Counted from the stretch's first letter, positions 25,901 through 38,078 are shown. The stretch is 64,000 nt of DNA from Xestospongia bergquistia (GCA_963965975.1 OZ014411.1:7301001-7365000); one strand, 5' to 3'. Made by a program: numbers and translations. Notes: generated by a model not told the origin, from the letters alone.

Positions 25901-26906
25901 AGTGATAGACTATTGTACACCATGTCAAGCAAACACATCAAGTTTATGTCCAAGTCCATTACAGATGTCAGAGTTGCCACCAGAGCCATGGCATACTGTA
26001 CATGTAGATTTTTGTGGACCTTTCCCCACTGGTGAATACCTATTAGTTGCCATAGATGCGTATTCACGATTTCCTGTAGTTGAAATTGTCCAGACGACCT
26101 CTGCTAAAAGTACAATCGTGAAGTCAAAAAAAATATTTTGTACTCATAGTATTCCAAGAATTTTGAAAAGCGACAATGGACCTCCTTTTAACAGTCAAGA
26201 TTTTAAAGTGTTCATGCAAGAATATGGAATCAATCACAGAAGAGTGACACCATTGTGGCCGCAAGCAAATTCCGAAGCAGAAAATTTTATGAAGCCATTG
26301 TCAAAAGCGATAAAAAGTGCTCATGTAATGAAGAAGGACTGGAAGAAAGAAGTCAATGTATTTTTACTAAATTATAGAGCTACACCTCACTTGACGACAA
26401 ACGAACCTCCATCTAAATTGTTGTTTAATAGAGTCATAAACACAAAACTTCCAGAATTGGTAAAGCAACAAGATCATCCAGTTAGAAAGAGAGATAAAGA
26501 AAAGAAAGTGCAAATGAAAGAAGATGCAGATAGAAGAAGAAGAGCCAAAGTGTTGGAGTTGAAAGTAGACGATGTGGTACTAATGAAACAGAGGAAAATC
26601 AATAAATTTTCAACAACGTTTGATCCAGTTCCATTCAAAGTAGTGAGAGTAAAAGGATCGATGATAACAGTAACTCGAAATGGAAAGTATCTTACGAGAA
26701 ACATATCAATGTTAAAGAAAGTTAAAGTCAGTGGAAATGTAACAGATGATGAAGATAGTGATTATGATATAGAAGATGACAGAGATAAACAAGAAAGTGA
26801 TGAGCAAGACAGAAATGAACAAGATAGAGACGGAAATGAATCAAGGTATCCTGTGAGGAACAGGAAACGTGTTCAACGATATGGACAGAACATTTACGAT
26901 TATTGA
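22963..26906 (+). pseudogene. Gypsy gag-pol, broken by one frameshift in RNase H
   Basis: The first frame (22963-25341, 792 codons) holds gag, two zinc knuckles (CTRC...HNKGMC near residue 214 and CHKCLKFNHFAKMC near 231), protease DTGA near 303, RT with LRSGYHQ and the ISDD active-site box near 580, and the start of RNase H (TDASPWG near 728). At about 25300, just after AIVWA, the frame changes. The rest of RNase H and the integrase continue in another frame to 26906. The integrase shows the HHCC zinc region (HEGHQG...CTPC) and all three catalytic acids (HVDFCG, KSDNG, NSEAE). A small deletion in a normally conserved stretch explains the break, as opposed to programmed frameshifting, which is usually at gag/pol. 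This copy probably cannot move by itself. Confidence 0.9.
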
Positions 26907-26999
26907 TAACAATTTGTGTGAGTTATTTACATTGGTATTTGTGACATATTTCATTATGTTATTTGAGTTATTATTTTATTTTGAGAGAAAGGGAGATGT

Positions 27000-27120
27000 T
27001 GTAATGTTTATTATTATTGTTATTATTATTATTAAGTGTGACCTCGTGTTGTTAATGTTTAACTTCGTGAATTGAGTTATCTTAAAGAATCTGATTGTTG
27101 GTATATCAAACAACATTATA
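27000..27120 (+). repeat. 3' LTR of the Gypsy-type element
   Basis: 121 bases, same ends as the 5' LTR, followed by the GTACC target duplication at 27121-27125. Confidence 0.9.
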
Positions 27121-27125
27121 GTACC

Positions 27126-27337
27126 TTTCACCTGAAGATGTGAAATGGATTAATGAAGTCTACAATATGATCTATCCTACTTACACAGTAAATCATGTCC
27201 CAATGAAATGTGACTTTTTAAAATCAAAACAGCTAAGTCTTCTTATCTATTTGTCAAAGGACAATGGCATTGCAGCCACCCCAGAGAGAATTAGTTTCTA
27301 TCACCTATTCTTGTTATTAGCCCTACTTGTGAGGTAG
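27126..27337 (+). pseudogene. Right half of an unknown reading frame split by the LTR insertion
   Basis: The frame reads LSPEDVKWINEVYNMIYPTYTV and so on to a TAG at 27337. With one copy of GTACC kept, it continues without a stop into the left flank before 22784. So the retrotransposon landed in a reading frame. I do not recognise the product; the composition suggests a gene of a dispersed repeat, not a single-copy host gene. It is about 70 codons on this side, with no motif I can name. Confidence 0.4.
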
Positions 27338-28174
27338 ATGCTACTAGCCCAGCAATATTTATTCAAATAGTTGTATATTGAGTCGATGTGCTGTTATTTC
27401 AGACAAGATTATGTTTGATTTTGGGGAAGGTTATGTTCTTGTCACTATTCCATTGAAGAAAAGGATACACACTGTTCATCCTAGAAGGCATTATATAAAT
27501 CCATTGCATTTATGAATACTAATAGCTTTGTAATAGAATACACAGCTGCAAATTAGGCAATGTATAATCATACTTTTGCACAGTGAATACACATTGTAGA
27601 GCTAACAATATTAATGTTATATGGGATATAGGAAGATGAGTTTTGATGTTTCAATGAATGCATATTATAAAGGAAGGGTTTAGGTAGACTAAGTCTAACA
27701 ATAGGATTTATGCTATAAATTACTCTAACTAGAAAAGACTGGAGCCAACTCATTAGTCAATCATACCCTGGATTATTATCATGATATATTGATTGTGTAC
27801 ATATTAAAGTATCTGCATAGCTATACTTGTTGGTAATCACATGATTTCTATAAATAATAGCGCATAATTGGTAGTTGCTATGTTTAGAGACTAGGTATCA
27901 ATGAGATGATGCAATACCAATGCTGGTTTCATCTAAAAACTGCTGTAAGCATTATAATCATTAGGCTAATGAAACAGGTTTGGTTATACATTCATTCAGT
28001 TGAGTACATTATAATTCAAGATGGAATTGATTCTGGTCTTTTCACATAACTAGCATCAGTTTAGTCTAGTAATTTCATTATTTACAGAATTGTGAAATGC
28101 TCATACATTTCTAATTACAATACTGCAATACACATTATGTTACATCATATATAAAAGAAAAAATGAAACAGTAG
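27338..28174. other. Spacer before receptor D
   Basis: 27550-28150 is homologous to the spacers before copies B and C (ATCAATGAGATGATGCAATA, TGGTTTCATCTAAAAACTG). A short open stretch at 27400-27510 after TTTCAG might be an exon of the split unknown frame, but support is weak. Confidence 0.5.
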
Positions 28175-28310
28175 TAGGCGGGGCTTCAATTATATGAATG
28201 ATATTAAAACTTCTCATATAGTATTAACTCACAGTTAGTAACAATAGTTCTTCTTCACGGACGCCAAAACTTTTAGAATCTTTCTGGCACGAAACAAAAG
28301 TAAATTTAAG
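28175..28310 (+). promoter_or_regulatory. Promoter box and untranslated first exon of receptor D
   Basis: TAGGCGGGGC at 28175-28184, then TTCTTCACGGACGCCAAAAC and AGAATCTTTCTGGCACGAAA, ending at 28310 before GTAAGTAAATTGTTAA. Conserved with A, B and C while the surrounding spacer has drifted. Confidence 0.55.
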
Positions 28311-28362
28311 GTAAGTAAATTGTTAAGGATATACTTTTACAAAATACTGTATAATGAAAACT

Positions 28363-28364
<2 letters not shown>

Positions 28365-28427
<63 letters not shown>

Positions 28428-28758
28428 CATACATACATACATATATATATATATATAAATATGCATAAAAGTACTCTGTTTATATATATATATATAAACA
28501 GAGTACTTTTAAAAAGTTATTGTTCTTTGATAGTCATATAGATACAACAATTCTATATATAGATAATAGATTGTTTATTGATTGCTGTTTCTCTGCCAAG
28601 TTTGTAGTTGTAAATGCTGTTGATGCCAACAGTTCAAAATACAGTGGATTGCCTGGTAACAGAGAGTCAGACATACACCAACTAAATAGTATATATACTA
28701 GATACACATAAGATATATATATATATACATAATATATATACACATAATATATATACAC

Positions 28759-28804
<46 letters not shown>

Positions 28805-28870
28805 TATGTGTAAATAAATAAATATATATATATATATGAACATATACACATAATATATATATATATATGT
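28365..28870. repeat. (TA)n and (TACA)n microsatellites in intron 1 of receptor D
   Basis: (TA)n at about 28365-28425 and 28440-28460, a short TACA run between them, and further TA-rich runs at 28712-28870. Homologous to those in copy C. Confidence 0.85.
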
Positions 28871-29325
28871 ATGGTACATATACTTGTCCTTGTCAAAAAA
28901 GACCTATAATATTTCCCATTAGGTTATTTATTTACATCACAAATGGTTATATTGAAAATGTATGACGTTACATTCAAGTAATACAAAAATTGCAAACACA
29001 TGCTATTGACAATATCAAGGCCTGAAATCAACCAAAGTTGTATTAAAGTTTATTCTATACTTCCTTAATTGTAACATATAATTTTTCCTTGGAGATTGAC
29101 ATAGTAGTTTAATATTTCCCATTAGGTTATTTATTTACATCACAAATGATTATATTGAAAATGTATGACTAGATTTAAAACTAGACAGTAATTCTAAAGT
29201 ACATGGCATTTAACACATATACACAAGCCAAATATATAACTATTATACAAGCAGACTGCATTGATAAGTGACAATGCATGACGCAGCATTCTTGTAGGTA
29301 TATCATTTGACTGTGATTATACAAC

Positions 29326-32120
29326 ATGGCCTTGAAGAAGAAATATCTCTCTCTGTGCTTGTTACAAATGATAGTTTCTGTTTTATGCTATAATACCAGT
29401 ACACATTTTATGTCAATTGAAAAAGAAATATTCAACTTGACATCTTATATTGCATCCAAATTTTCAAGAACTAAAATAGGTTAGTCTATATATGTTAATT
29501 ACAATGTATTTAGTTATACATACCAACTTATCTATATAGACTGTAGCAGTCTTCTGATATTTTCCAGTGAATTGAGCAATGATACATTTTACAGGTAAAT
29601 AATGTTATTAAACTAAATGAATTAAAGTAAGTAGCAATTAGCCAGTATTTTGTACCAATGAAAGTGCAGAAACAAAAATAACTAATGAACATTGAGTTTA
29701 AAATTATTGTAGATAGTCAGTATACAAAAACTATTTTCATAGAATTTAATCTAAGTCTACATCATTATGTGCTTCTAATATATGTGAATGACACAAACAT
29801 ATGAATAATCATTTATGATATATATTTAAGAAACTTTATCTAATAATGATAACTGTTTGTTTTTAATTTTGCAAACGCACATTCATGTTCATGTATAGAT
29901 ATTGTGCTACTAATACTGTCCCCTATAACACTTCATTTATCATAATACATTTTAACTGGAATGATTCTATTGAACAAGACACAAGATGTTATTGTGCAAT
30001 GGCATTATTAAATTTGACTATATCTACTGATGTATTGACAGCTAATGTTTGTGAAGGCAACAGCAAGTCAAAAATCAATTGTGAAAATATTTGTGAAGAA
30101 TATAATGACAACACATTGATCTGTGGAATTTCTAATGATGACAATTGTAATATAGAGACAAAGAAATGTCTGTTATATGGACAAGAACAATACATACCAT
30201 TGCAAAGTTATTCATATCAAATATTTGTTGCTATGCATAGTATAGAATGTGATGTCATAGGTAACCATGCCGAGGAGACATGTAGAGAGTTGATCATTAA
30301 TAAAAATACTACAACACCAACACCTGGAAAAGGTAAGTGTGAGTGTTTATAAGAGGGAAGTTCTGTATACACTGCAAAGTAAAACTGCTAAGTACAGTAT
30401 AGCTAATATATAATGCATAGCTATTTTATTTTCACAAGTTATTAATTGTGATAGCTCTTGTATTTTTTCTCTTTTATAGGTGACTATTACTTATTAACCA
30501 AAGTTATTTATTCAATAACATTTGGAATGGTATTTGGCATTATTGTTACATGCTGTATCTGTGTTTGTATTTATTATATCTGTTCTTGTATCAAAAAGAA
30601 AACTAAAAGGTATACTACAGTGTAATTATGTGACATCATTATAAATGATGATGTAACAATATGACTGCACATTAATGTGATAACTAATGTTGTATTTTGT
30701 TTAGAAAACAAATGAGAGCTGACTTAGACATATCTTCTTGTATGTCAAAATTACATCAATCATTACTTTTAATAAACTGTTACTTTTGTAGATAAACATT
30801 CAGGTGATTTTACTCATTTGTACCAGATTGTATCATCATCTACAAATAATCACATTAAACTTCTTAACCATTACAAAGCAAACTTTGCAACTGTTCTTAC
30901 TCCTTCTTCTGAAATTGAAAAAACTGAAGAGATAGGAGAAGGTGTTGCTTATTTTTTTAACATGTCACTTTCTTTTTCAATCATAGGTGCTTTTGGTGTA
31001 GTATTTAAAGGTAAATTAATAAAGGAAGATACAATAACTGATGTTGCTATCAAGTCTTTAAAAGGTTAGGTTGATGTAATCAATTTATTGAAATATTATC
31101 ACTTATATAGATACACCAACATTTGAAGAAATAGAGGAGTTTATCTCCGAGGCTGTTGTTATGCTAGACTTTGATCATCCCAATGTCATGAATTTATTAG
31201 GGATGTGTTTCGATACTGACGATCATTTACCTGTAATTATATTACCATATATGGCCAATGGAGATCTCAAGTCATTTCTGATATCAAAAAGAGGAGATAA
31301 TGATGAAGTGAATATACTATCAAAAGTAAACACAATATTTCATTGATATAAAATGTCACTTTTTATGTTTAAGGGAATTGAATTAAAGACCTTATATAAT
31401 ATGAGTATTGACATTGTTAATGGTATGACATACTTGGCACGAATGAAATATGTACACAGAGATTTGGCAGCAAGAAATTGCATGTATGTCAAAAAATTGT
31501 ATTATATGTTTACAATTATGTCTTTATAGGGTTGATGGAACATTGTCTGTTAAAGTGGCAGATTTTGGGTTTTCACGAGATGTTTATGATCAAGGATATT
31601 ACCGATTAGAACGAAGAACTAAGCTACCAGTTAAGTGGCTACCACCTGAGAGTCTTTATGATAACATCTATAATGAGAAGACAGATGTAGTGAGCAGTAC
31701 ATGTATATAGTCAAGTAATTAGCTAAACTATTATATGATTATTATTTACCCAGTGGTCATTTGGAGTTGTGTGTTGGGAGATCTTTAGTCTGGGTAGAAC
31801 TCCCTATGCTGGTGTTGATAATGCTGATATTCCAGATTATATTTCTGCTGGAAATAGACTCAAACAACCAGCATTGTGTCCTACAGAAGTGTAAGTACTA
31901 TGAAACCAATTAAACTCACTATAACTAAATTACAATTAATTTGATTTATAGGTATCATGTGATGTACCAGTGCTGGAACATCCAGTCTAAAGAAAGACCA
32001 ACTTTCTCAAGCATTTTAAACAGATTCATGGCACTTAGCTCATCTGATGAGATAAATTATTTCAAAATTACTGAAGACAGACCATATTTTACATTAGAAC
32101 CCCCAACTATCCAGACATAA
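29326..32120 (+). CDS. Receptor tyrosine kinase, copy D, twelve exons
   Basis: Exons 29326-29479, 29540-29594, 29899-30332, 30480-30609, 30705-30739, 30792-30941, 30987-31064, 31111-31325, 31374-31483, 31530-31689, 31754-31890 and 31952-32120 join in phase to 608 residues. Signal peptide ([15 protein letters not shown]), Cys-rich ectodomain, membrane helix (FGMVFGIIVTCCICVC) with KKKTKR stop-transfer, and an intact tyrosine kinase (GEGAFG, VAIKS, HRDLAARN, DFGFSRD, GYYRL, KWLPPES). The ectodomain 3' end (TTPTPGKG) differs from A to C. The middle kinase exons and their introns are almost identical to copy C. The last two exons, intron 11 and the 3' UTR are almost identical to copy B. So this gene is a mosaic. 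AATAAA lies at 32146-32151. No alternative tail exon was found behind it. Confidence 0.92.
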
Positions 32121-32364
32121 ACAGGAAATATATACTCATTAAAATAATAAAACTCTTAACTTAGTTTGTATATTCATTTTAGCACATGTCCAAAAAACTG
32201 ACTACTCCTTTTGTATTTTCCATTCCAAAATTAGTATTGTTTCAACATCATAGAATAACTTATATTTCATACAATCATTTATAGTCAAATTGGAACATAG
32301 AAAATTAGTATTTCATATTACAACTTTTTATTACACATTAAGATTGAAAGTAGAAGACTATAAA

Positions 32365-32425
32365 AAACTGAAGACAGATCATATTTTATATTACAGCCAC
32401 TAACTATTGGCACATAAACAGGAAA
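32365..32425 (+). pseudogene. Fragment of a receptor last exon
   Basis: ACTGAAGACAGATCATATTT and the following bases repeat, with several changes, the end of exon 12 and its 3' UTR (stop plus ACAGGAAA). It is out of any gene and marks a further, lost receptor copy. Confidence 0.6.
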
Positions 32426-33519
32426 ATACAGTAAATTAAGACACAATAATTTGTAAAAAATGTATAAAACACTGGTAGAATATTAAGTTGAATACAAGAT
32501 ATCTTCTACTCATGATTTTAAATAGGAATTTTAAAGATACTAATGAAGGAGCTGATATCAATTAAGAAATATGTGTGAGGAGTATTTATAAATGGAATAG
32601 TTGAACTGGCCCAGCCACAGCAGGTTAATAGATTATGTGAAATAAAAATAAAGAAATCAGGTGGTAGAGCTTCAAAAGTTGATAACAGTAAAAAAATATT
32701 CATTCAGCGTAGGATGATCAATTAGTTATTAAGATTTCAAGATTAGCAAGGATTAGAGCATAAATGTGACATTTTAGATGTAACGAACTTAATAAAAAAT
32801 GTTTTGCACTTACTACTATGATCAACTTCATGTACAAACTTTTGGTAGAAATCTTTAGCCTTTTTTAACCATTGTCAACACTGTCTCCCCATTCTGGTAA
32901 TAAATTAAGAAAATCAATAAACCATTTCAGTCCAGGGCTAGAGAATATATCAAAACAAAGTTTTGAAAGGCATGTTTAGTGAAATTGTAATTTCATGTCT
33001 TTTAATATTATTTGTTTTGCAAATATGATTCAGCTTCAAAAAACCTATTCCAATTTATAGAATATCAATGCTCGTACACAATAATCTGTGTAATTCATTT
33101 TCATAACATCTCACACATTCTAAAAAAACTTCTACAAATGGAGACAAAGGCCTACTTTGTTAAGATAGGGAGGCTTGAAGATATTCTAATAAAGACATTA
33201 AAGTATGACTGATTACGTAGCATAAGTTAGGATGGTATTCACCAAGTCCATTACAATCATTTTCCACAATACATCTCGTATATGTTTAGACATGTACTTA
33301 AATCTGGAATCTTTTGTATAGTTGCCTAATTATAACCACAAGAGTTTTGTACATTATATAAATTACAGCTACACATTCATGAAAGTAATAATCATATCTG
33401 TATGTGTAATTTTATCTAGTAAATTAAATAAAGAGTAGAATTTTTATGAATAGCTATTCTTAAAGGTTTTGCCCATGTTGATGGTTTAATTAGCCACTCT
33501 TGTAACAACCATACCAGAG
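32426..33519. other. Intergenic region, nothing recognised
   Basis: AT-rich; the short open frames have no recognisable motif. Confidence 0.5.
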
Positions 33520-35000
33520 AAAAAAATCTTTATATGTAAGGACTGTGAGAAAGAATTTCTTCAGCCTATATACACAGTAAAAAGTGATGGGTAGAAAGTA
33601 CCCAAACTTTTGGGTCAAAACACCTGCAACTCAGGTAACCCATGTCTTTGGTTAAAATAGCCCAATAAAAATTATAGTTAAAGCAACTGTCAAATGTATT
33701 GGTGATTATAACCCACACCTATAGTTAAAGTAACATCTGATATAAGTAGTTGATGTAACAATTGCTCTTACTTTAACTTTGTGCACTGTGGTTACTGTAA
33801 CACTTAGTAGGTTTGATTTTAACATATGTTACGTATACAGTTATCATAACTAACAAAATAGGTTGTTATAACTAATATTGTTAATGTAAATCATTGGTGG
33901 TGACATGCTTCTTTTTTTGGTTTCATCATGTAATGTACTTTATTTTGATAGTCACATTGAAAAAAACCATGTTGTCATTTTAACTATAGTTACATCAATA
34001 TGATGTAAGCCCAATTCAAAGTTCCTACAAGGCCAATACAAGTGTAACACAATAAGCATGAAGCGAACTAGTTGCATCTACAATCACATTGCTTTTACAC
34101 CCACTTTGATATAGTAGTCGAATCATGGCTTCAATTGAAGCTATAAGTAGATACTATTTCAACTTAATTAACCTAGTTAGTTAGGTTGAAATAGTATCTA
34201 CCTCTCCCTCATAATTTCAGTTATTGGACAATAAACTACAAAGAGTACTTTTTAGCTTCTAGTTGGCTTTTCACATATTAAGTTAGACCAGTTTTTGGCT
34301 TTATGGTAACTCAATATTGGGCTTACATCAACTTGATGAGATTCTGGTAATGAGGACAATTAAGGGTTGAAATGACAAAATTCTATTTTAAGTGCATTAT
34401 TAAACCTAAGTTATTTCTGTTTCTTCACACCAGTCATTAATATCTGATTTATTAATTATAATGTTTATCATGGTCATATTTATATAAACTAACAGATGGT
34501 TTGACTTATATTTATCTAAAACACTATGTTATGTAAACTAATATTGCTTTTTCTCCCTTTTACCAATTTGTTTAATAACTAGATTACATTGTTATTCTGG
34601 TGTTAAACTTGTTATAGTAACAGTCAGTCAACATGGTAGCTTCAACCAACTTAGTTACATTAACCCATTTTAGTTAAAGTTACCCAGGAGTGTCACTTCA
34701 ATTACATGTAGGTTAATATAACCAATTTGTATTGTAGTTGATACAACCATTGCAGGTAGTTTTAACCTTGTGTTTTTGCTGTGATATATAGTAATCTTAT
34801 TTCTCATCATTATATCTGCTATGGAAAGACCCTATGTATGTAAGGATTATGGAAAGGTTTCAATAATTCTTGTGGTCTTATTTTCATCACTGCATCCACA
34901 TTGGAGAAAACCCTTTATATATAAGGACTGTGGAAAAGGGTTTTCTCGGTCTAGTAATCTACTAAATGTTCTCATATCTATATTAAAATGTACTAACTGG
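33520..35000 (+). pseudogene. Degenerate C2H2 zinc-finger gene split by a TIR element
   Basis: 33520-33566 reads EKKIFICKDCEKEFLQP, half of a finger. After the inserted element (33573-34784) the finger sequence resumes at 34791 with AGTAATCTTATTTCTCATCA and runs on through ERPYVCKDYGK and KPFIYKDCGKGFSRSSNL to about 35000, with frameshifts and lost cysteines. It is clearly related to the intact gene at 35680-36855. Confidence 0.75.
33573..34784. mobile_element. 1.2-kb TIR element inserted in the zinc-finger pseudogene
   Basis: The left end is CACAGTAAAAAGTGATGG and the right end is the inverse TTTTTGCTGTG. Both are bordered by TATATA (33567-33572 and 34785-34790), compatible with a TA target duplication. 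The interior is rich in AGTTAAAGTAAC-like motifs and has a 17-bp inverted repeat at 34147-34163/34185-34201 (GTAGATACTATTTCAAC). No transposase frame, so it is a non-autonomous element; family unknown. The finger sequence on the two sides fits together when it is removed. Confidence 0.7.
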
Positions 35001-35626
35001 ACACTCCAACTTAACACTTTTTTGGTATAATGTATTCCATTAATGCAATATTTATCCATTATGTCACAATAGTATATATCTAATTATCAATACATGTAAT
35101 TAAGTACGTCCTTGTATTAATATTAGTAAGAATAACTCAATTTATTAATCTATAAACTATGGGAATCTATCTCTGCTACTGAATGAGCAAAAATAAACTA
35201 TCTTTGTATAATTATTATTTGGGTGTGCATGAAAGATTTTAAAGATCGTTATTATTTCTAAATTGGACTAGACTAATAACCATCAAAAATTATGCTAAAG
35301 GATGTTATCTAAATTTTAACTCCACTGTTTTATGGCATATAATAATAATAATAAAGATAACATGACTAGGTAGAGTAACTATATTTAATTGAATGTCAGC
35401 CAATATTTGGTCCCAAACTTAGCTCTCTCTCATATAATATAATTTGATATTGCTATTGCTGTGCAGACTTAAATTTACAAGGTGCCTATTAAGTTGACAC
35501 TTAATTATGTATTAAACTGATTCCAACCCCAACACTAACCGTGTTTAGAAAGTATATACTTTTTGACAAATCTATAGAAAAAGAGTGTTACAATACATTT
35601 AACGATAATTGTATTACATAATTAAA

Positions 35627-35635
35627 TAGGCGTGG
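35627..35635 (+). promoter_or_regulatory. TAGGCGTGG box upstream of the zinc-finger gene
   Basis: Exact 9-mer, 45 bp before the ATG at 35680, as in the cytidine deaminase and receptor genes. Confidence 0.5.
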
Positions 35636-35679
35636 TTCTAATTAAATACTCTATAAACCACGTGTTTTACTCATTAAAT

Positions 35680-36855
35680 ATGTCATCTAAGGAGTATTGT
35701 CCTGTACGTGGTTGTAAAAAGACATGTAGTAATCCAACTGTATTAACTGATCATCTCCTCAACAACCATTGTTGCTCTAAAGAAGGTACTCTCCACTGTC
35801 CTTTTTGTCATCACGTGACTAGTACTGATCGTAACATTATGACTTATCATATCCGTTCTCATCACACTGGTGACAAACCCTATCACTGTCCAAACTGTAA
35901 ATGTACATTTAGTCTAAAAGCTAACCTCAACACACATTGTCGTGTACGTCATCAAGTACAAAGTGTACCAACTATATCAAGTCATTCTCGTATCCACACT
36001 GGAGAAAAGCCCTTTATATGTAAGGAATGTGGGAAAGGGTTTACTCAGTCTAGTAATCTTATTTCTCATTCTCGTATCCACACTGGAGAAAGACCCTATA
36101 TATGTAAGGAATGTGGGAAAGGGTTTACTCAGTCTAGTAATCTTATTTCTCATTCTCGTATCCACACTGGAGAAAGACCCTATATATGTAAGGAATGTGG
36201 GAAAGGGTTTACTCAGTCTAACAGTCTTACTTCTCATCATCGTATCCATACTGGAGAGAGACCCTATATATGTAAGGAATGTGGGAAAGGGTTTACTCAG
36301 TCTAACAGTCTTATTTCTCATCATCGTATCCATACTGGAGAAAGACCCTATATATGTAAGGAGTGTGGAAAAGCTTTTACTCATCTTTGTAGTCTTTCCA
36401 TTCATCTTCGTATCCATACTGGAGAAAGACCCTATATATGTAAGGACTGTGGGAAAGGGTTTACTCAGTCTAGTAATCTTATTTCTCATTCTCGTATCCA
36501 CACTGGAGAAAGACCCTATATGTGTAAGGAATGTGGGAAAGGATTTACTCAGTCTAGTGATCTTATTTCTCATTCTCGTATCCACACTGGAGAAAAACTC
36601 TTTATATGTAAGGAGTGTGGAAAAGCTTTTACTCATCTTAGTAGTCTTTCTGTTCATCGTCGTATCCATACTAGAGAAAAATCGTTCATATGTAAGGACT
36701 GTGGGAAAGGGTTTGCTCAGTCTAATGATCTTATTAAACATTCTCGTATCCACACTGGAGAAACACCTTTTGTATGTAAAGACTATGGGAAAGGGTTTAC
36801 TACCTCTGGTAGTCTTACTAGACATTCTCATATCCATATTAAAGTGGATACTTAA
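35680..36855 (+). CDS. C2H2 zinc-finger protein, single exon
   Basis: 391 residues from ATG 35680 ([12 protein letters not shown]) to TAA 36855. Three divergent N-terminal C2H2 fingers (CPVRGC..., CPFCHH..., CPNCKC...) are followed by ten tandem fingers of 28 residues with TGERPY-type linkers, each an 84-base repeat. Fingers 1 to 9 of the array have all four zinc ligands. The last has CKDYGK, so one Cys is lost. Several fingers share QSSNLISHS in the DNA-reading helix, others QSNSLISHH or [13 protein letters not shown]-binding regulator is the likely role; targets unknown. No KRAB, BTB or SCAN domain. The high repeat identity means other frames are also open over this stretch, but they are not genes. 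AATAAA follows at about 36887. Confidence 0.9.
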   Translation: MSSKEYCPVRGCKKTCSNPTVLTDHLLNNHCCSKEGTLHCPFCHHVTSTDRNIMTYHIRSHHTGDKPYHCPNCKCTFSLKANLNTHCRVRHQVQSVPTISSHSRIHTGEKPFICKECGKGFTQSSNLISHSRIHTGERPYICKECGKGFTQSSNLISHSRIHTGERPYICKECGKGFTQSNSLTSHHRIHTGERPYICKECGKGFTQSNSLISHHRIHTGERPYICKECGKAFTHLCSLSIHLRIHTGERPYICKDCGKGFTQSSNLISHSRIHTGERPYMCKECGKGFTQSSDLISHSRIHTGEKLFICKECGKAFTHLSSLSVHRRIHTREKSFICKDCGKGFAQSNDLIKHSRIHTGETPFVCKDYGKGFTTSGSLTRHSHIHIKVDT

Positions 36856-37322
36856 AATTAACACTCTTTAATGATCTTTTCTGTATTAATAAAGTATATA
36901 TCCATTGTCATTATGTTATATATTTAATTATCAATACATGTAGTAATAGACAATCATTAGTTTATTACACACACAAAAGTTCTCATATCATAATTAACTT
37001 AATATTTAATTAAATAGACTAGTAGTCCAGTCCATTGATTAAAGATTCTTGTATTCAATAGTGATCCTTTGATAATGTTATGACTTGTAGGGTCTACCAA
37101 TGATAAGGTATTAGTTGTCATAGCTTAGGATTCTAAATGTCTGCACAAGATATTTTGACAGTTTATGTCACAAACTGTCTATGTTCTGTCTGATTGAAAC
37201 AGAGTAATAACTCCATCAAAGTACTATATGAAGGAGAATGTTGTAGAAGTATATAGCCAATAGCTTTCATTATCTATACTCACTGTCTTAGCTATGATTT
37301 TTGTTTATCATCACACATCGTT
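36856..37322. other. Intergenic region, nothing recognised
   Basis: 3' end of the zinc-finger gene and AT-rich sequence without recognisable genes. Confidence 0.5.
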
Positions 37323-37500
37323 GTGTACGTCATCAAGTACAAAGTGTACCAACTATATCAAGTCATTCTACTTGTGTTGTGTCCAATTCTGAAAAATACT
37401 CTTGTACTACATGTGGAAAGAAGTCATAGTCAATTGCTGCATCATTCTCATATCCATATTGGAGAAAAACACTACAATTGTAAGGATTGCAAGAAAACAT
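37323..37500 (+). pseudogene. Zinc-finger gene fragment
   Basis: CGTCATCAAGTACAAAGTGT and the following bases repeat 35947-35990 of the intact gene. Then SCTTCGKKS-like and IGEKHYNCKDCKK remnants follow in different frames. A low-complexity CCATC/TGTC tract runs from about 37510 to 37790. Confidence 0.7.
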
Positions 37501-38078
37501 ATGTTCGTATTGATTACTTTGTTTATCTCTCCATTCATCTGTCTATTAGTCCATCTATTAACAATGTGTATACATCTGTCTGTCCATCTGGTAGTCTGTC
37601 TATCCAGTTGTCCATTAGTTTGTCTGTTAATTTACTTGTCATACTAACTATTTATTTGTTTGTATATCATCTGATTGTCCATTTACTTAATATATATCCA
37701 TCAATCTGTTTTATCAATCCATCTATTTTCTACAATCATGTGTGCCTATTATATCATCCATCCATTCATTCATGAATCTACCAATCCATTGTTATATCAT
37801 AACATCCATTTTAACAAATTAGATGAATAGATGTGTAAATTGACAAATAATTTAAGAACAGGTTTATATATGATAAATGGATGGATGAGCACATGTCACC
37901 TCCTCACTCTATCAGTTACCGAAATGCTATATAAACATTAATAAGCAACTAAATTCTAAAGTACATGGTCTTTAACACATATACACAAGCCAAATATATA
38001 ACTATTATACAAGCAGACTGCATTGATAAGTGACAATGCATGACACAGCATTCTTGTAGGTATATCATTTGACTGTGA

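Larger units (their letters stand above)
22789..27120 (+). mobile_element. Gypsy (Metaviridae)-type LTR retrotransposon with target duplication
   Basis: Short LTRs at 22789-22919 and 27000-27120 start TGTAATG and end CATTATA. They are nearly identical except for about 10 bases (TGGTCACGTGAT only in the left one). GTACC flanks both outer ends (22784-22788 and 27121-27125) as a 5-bp target duplication. A primer-binding-type TGGCGACGAGAGG starts at 22922, and a purine-rich tract (GAGAGAAAGGGAGATG) precedes the right LTR. Internal domain order is gag, protease, RT, RNase H, integrase, the Gypsy order. The close LTR match points to a fairly recent insertion. Confidence 0.95.

Noticed and set aside
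36000-36800. Regular 84-base repeats considered as a satellite or CRISPR-like array
   Set aside because: They encode tandem zinc fingers with linkers, without unique spacers.
35942-36871. Long frames (309 plus, 295 minus codons) overlapping the zinc-finger gene
   Set aside because: Shadows of an 84-base repeat without stops in other frames; the C2H2 ligands are only in the main frame.
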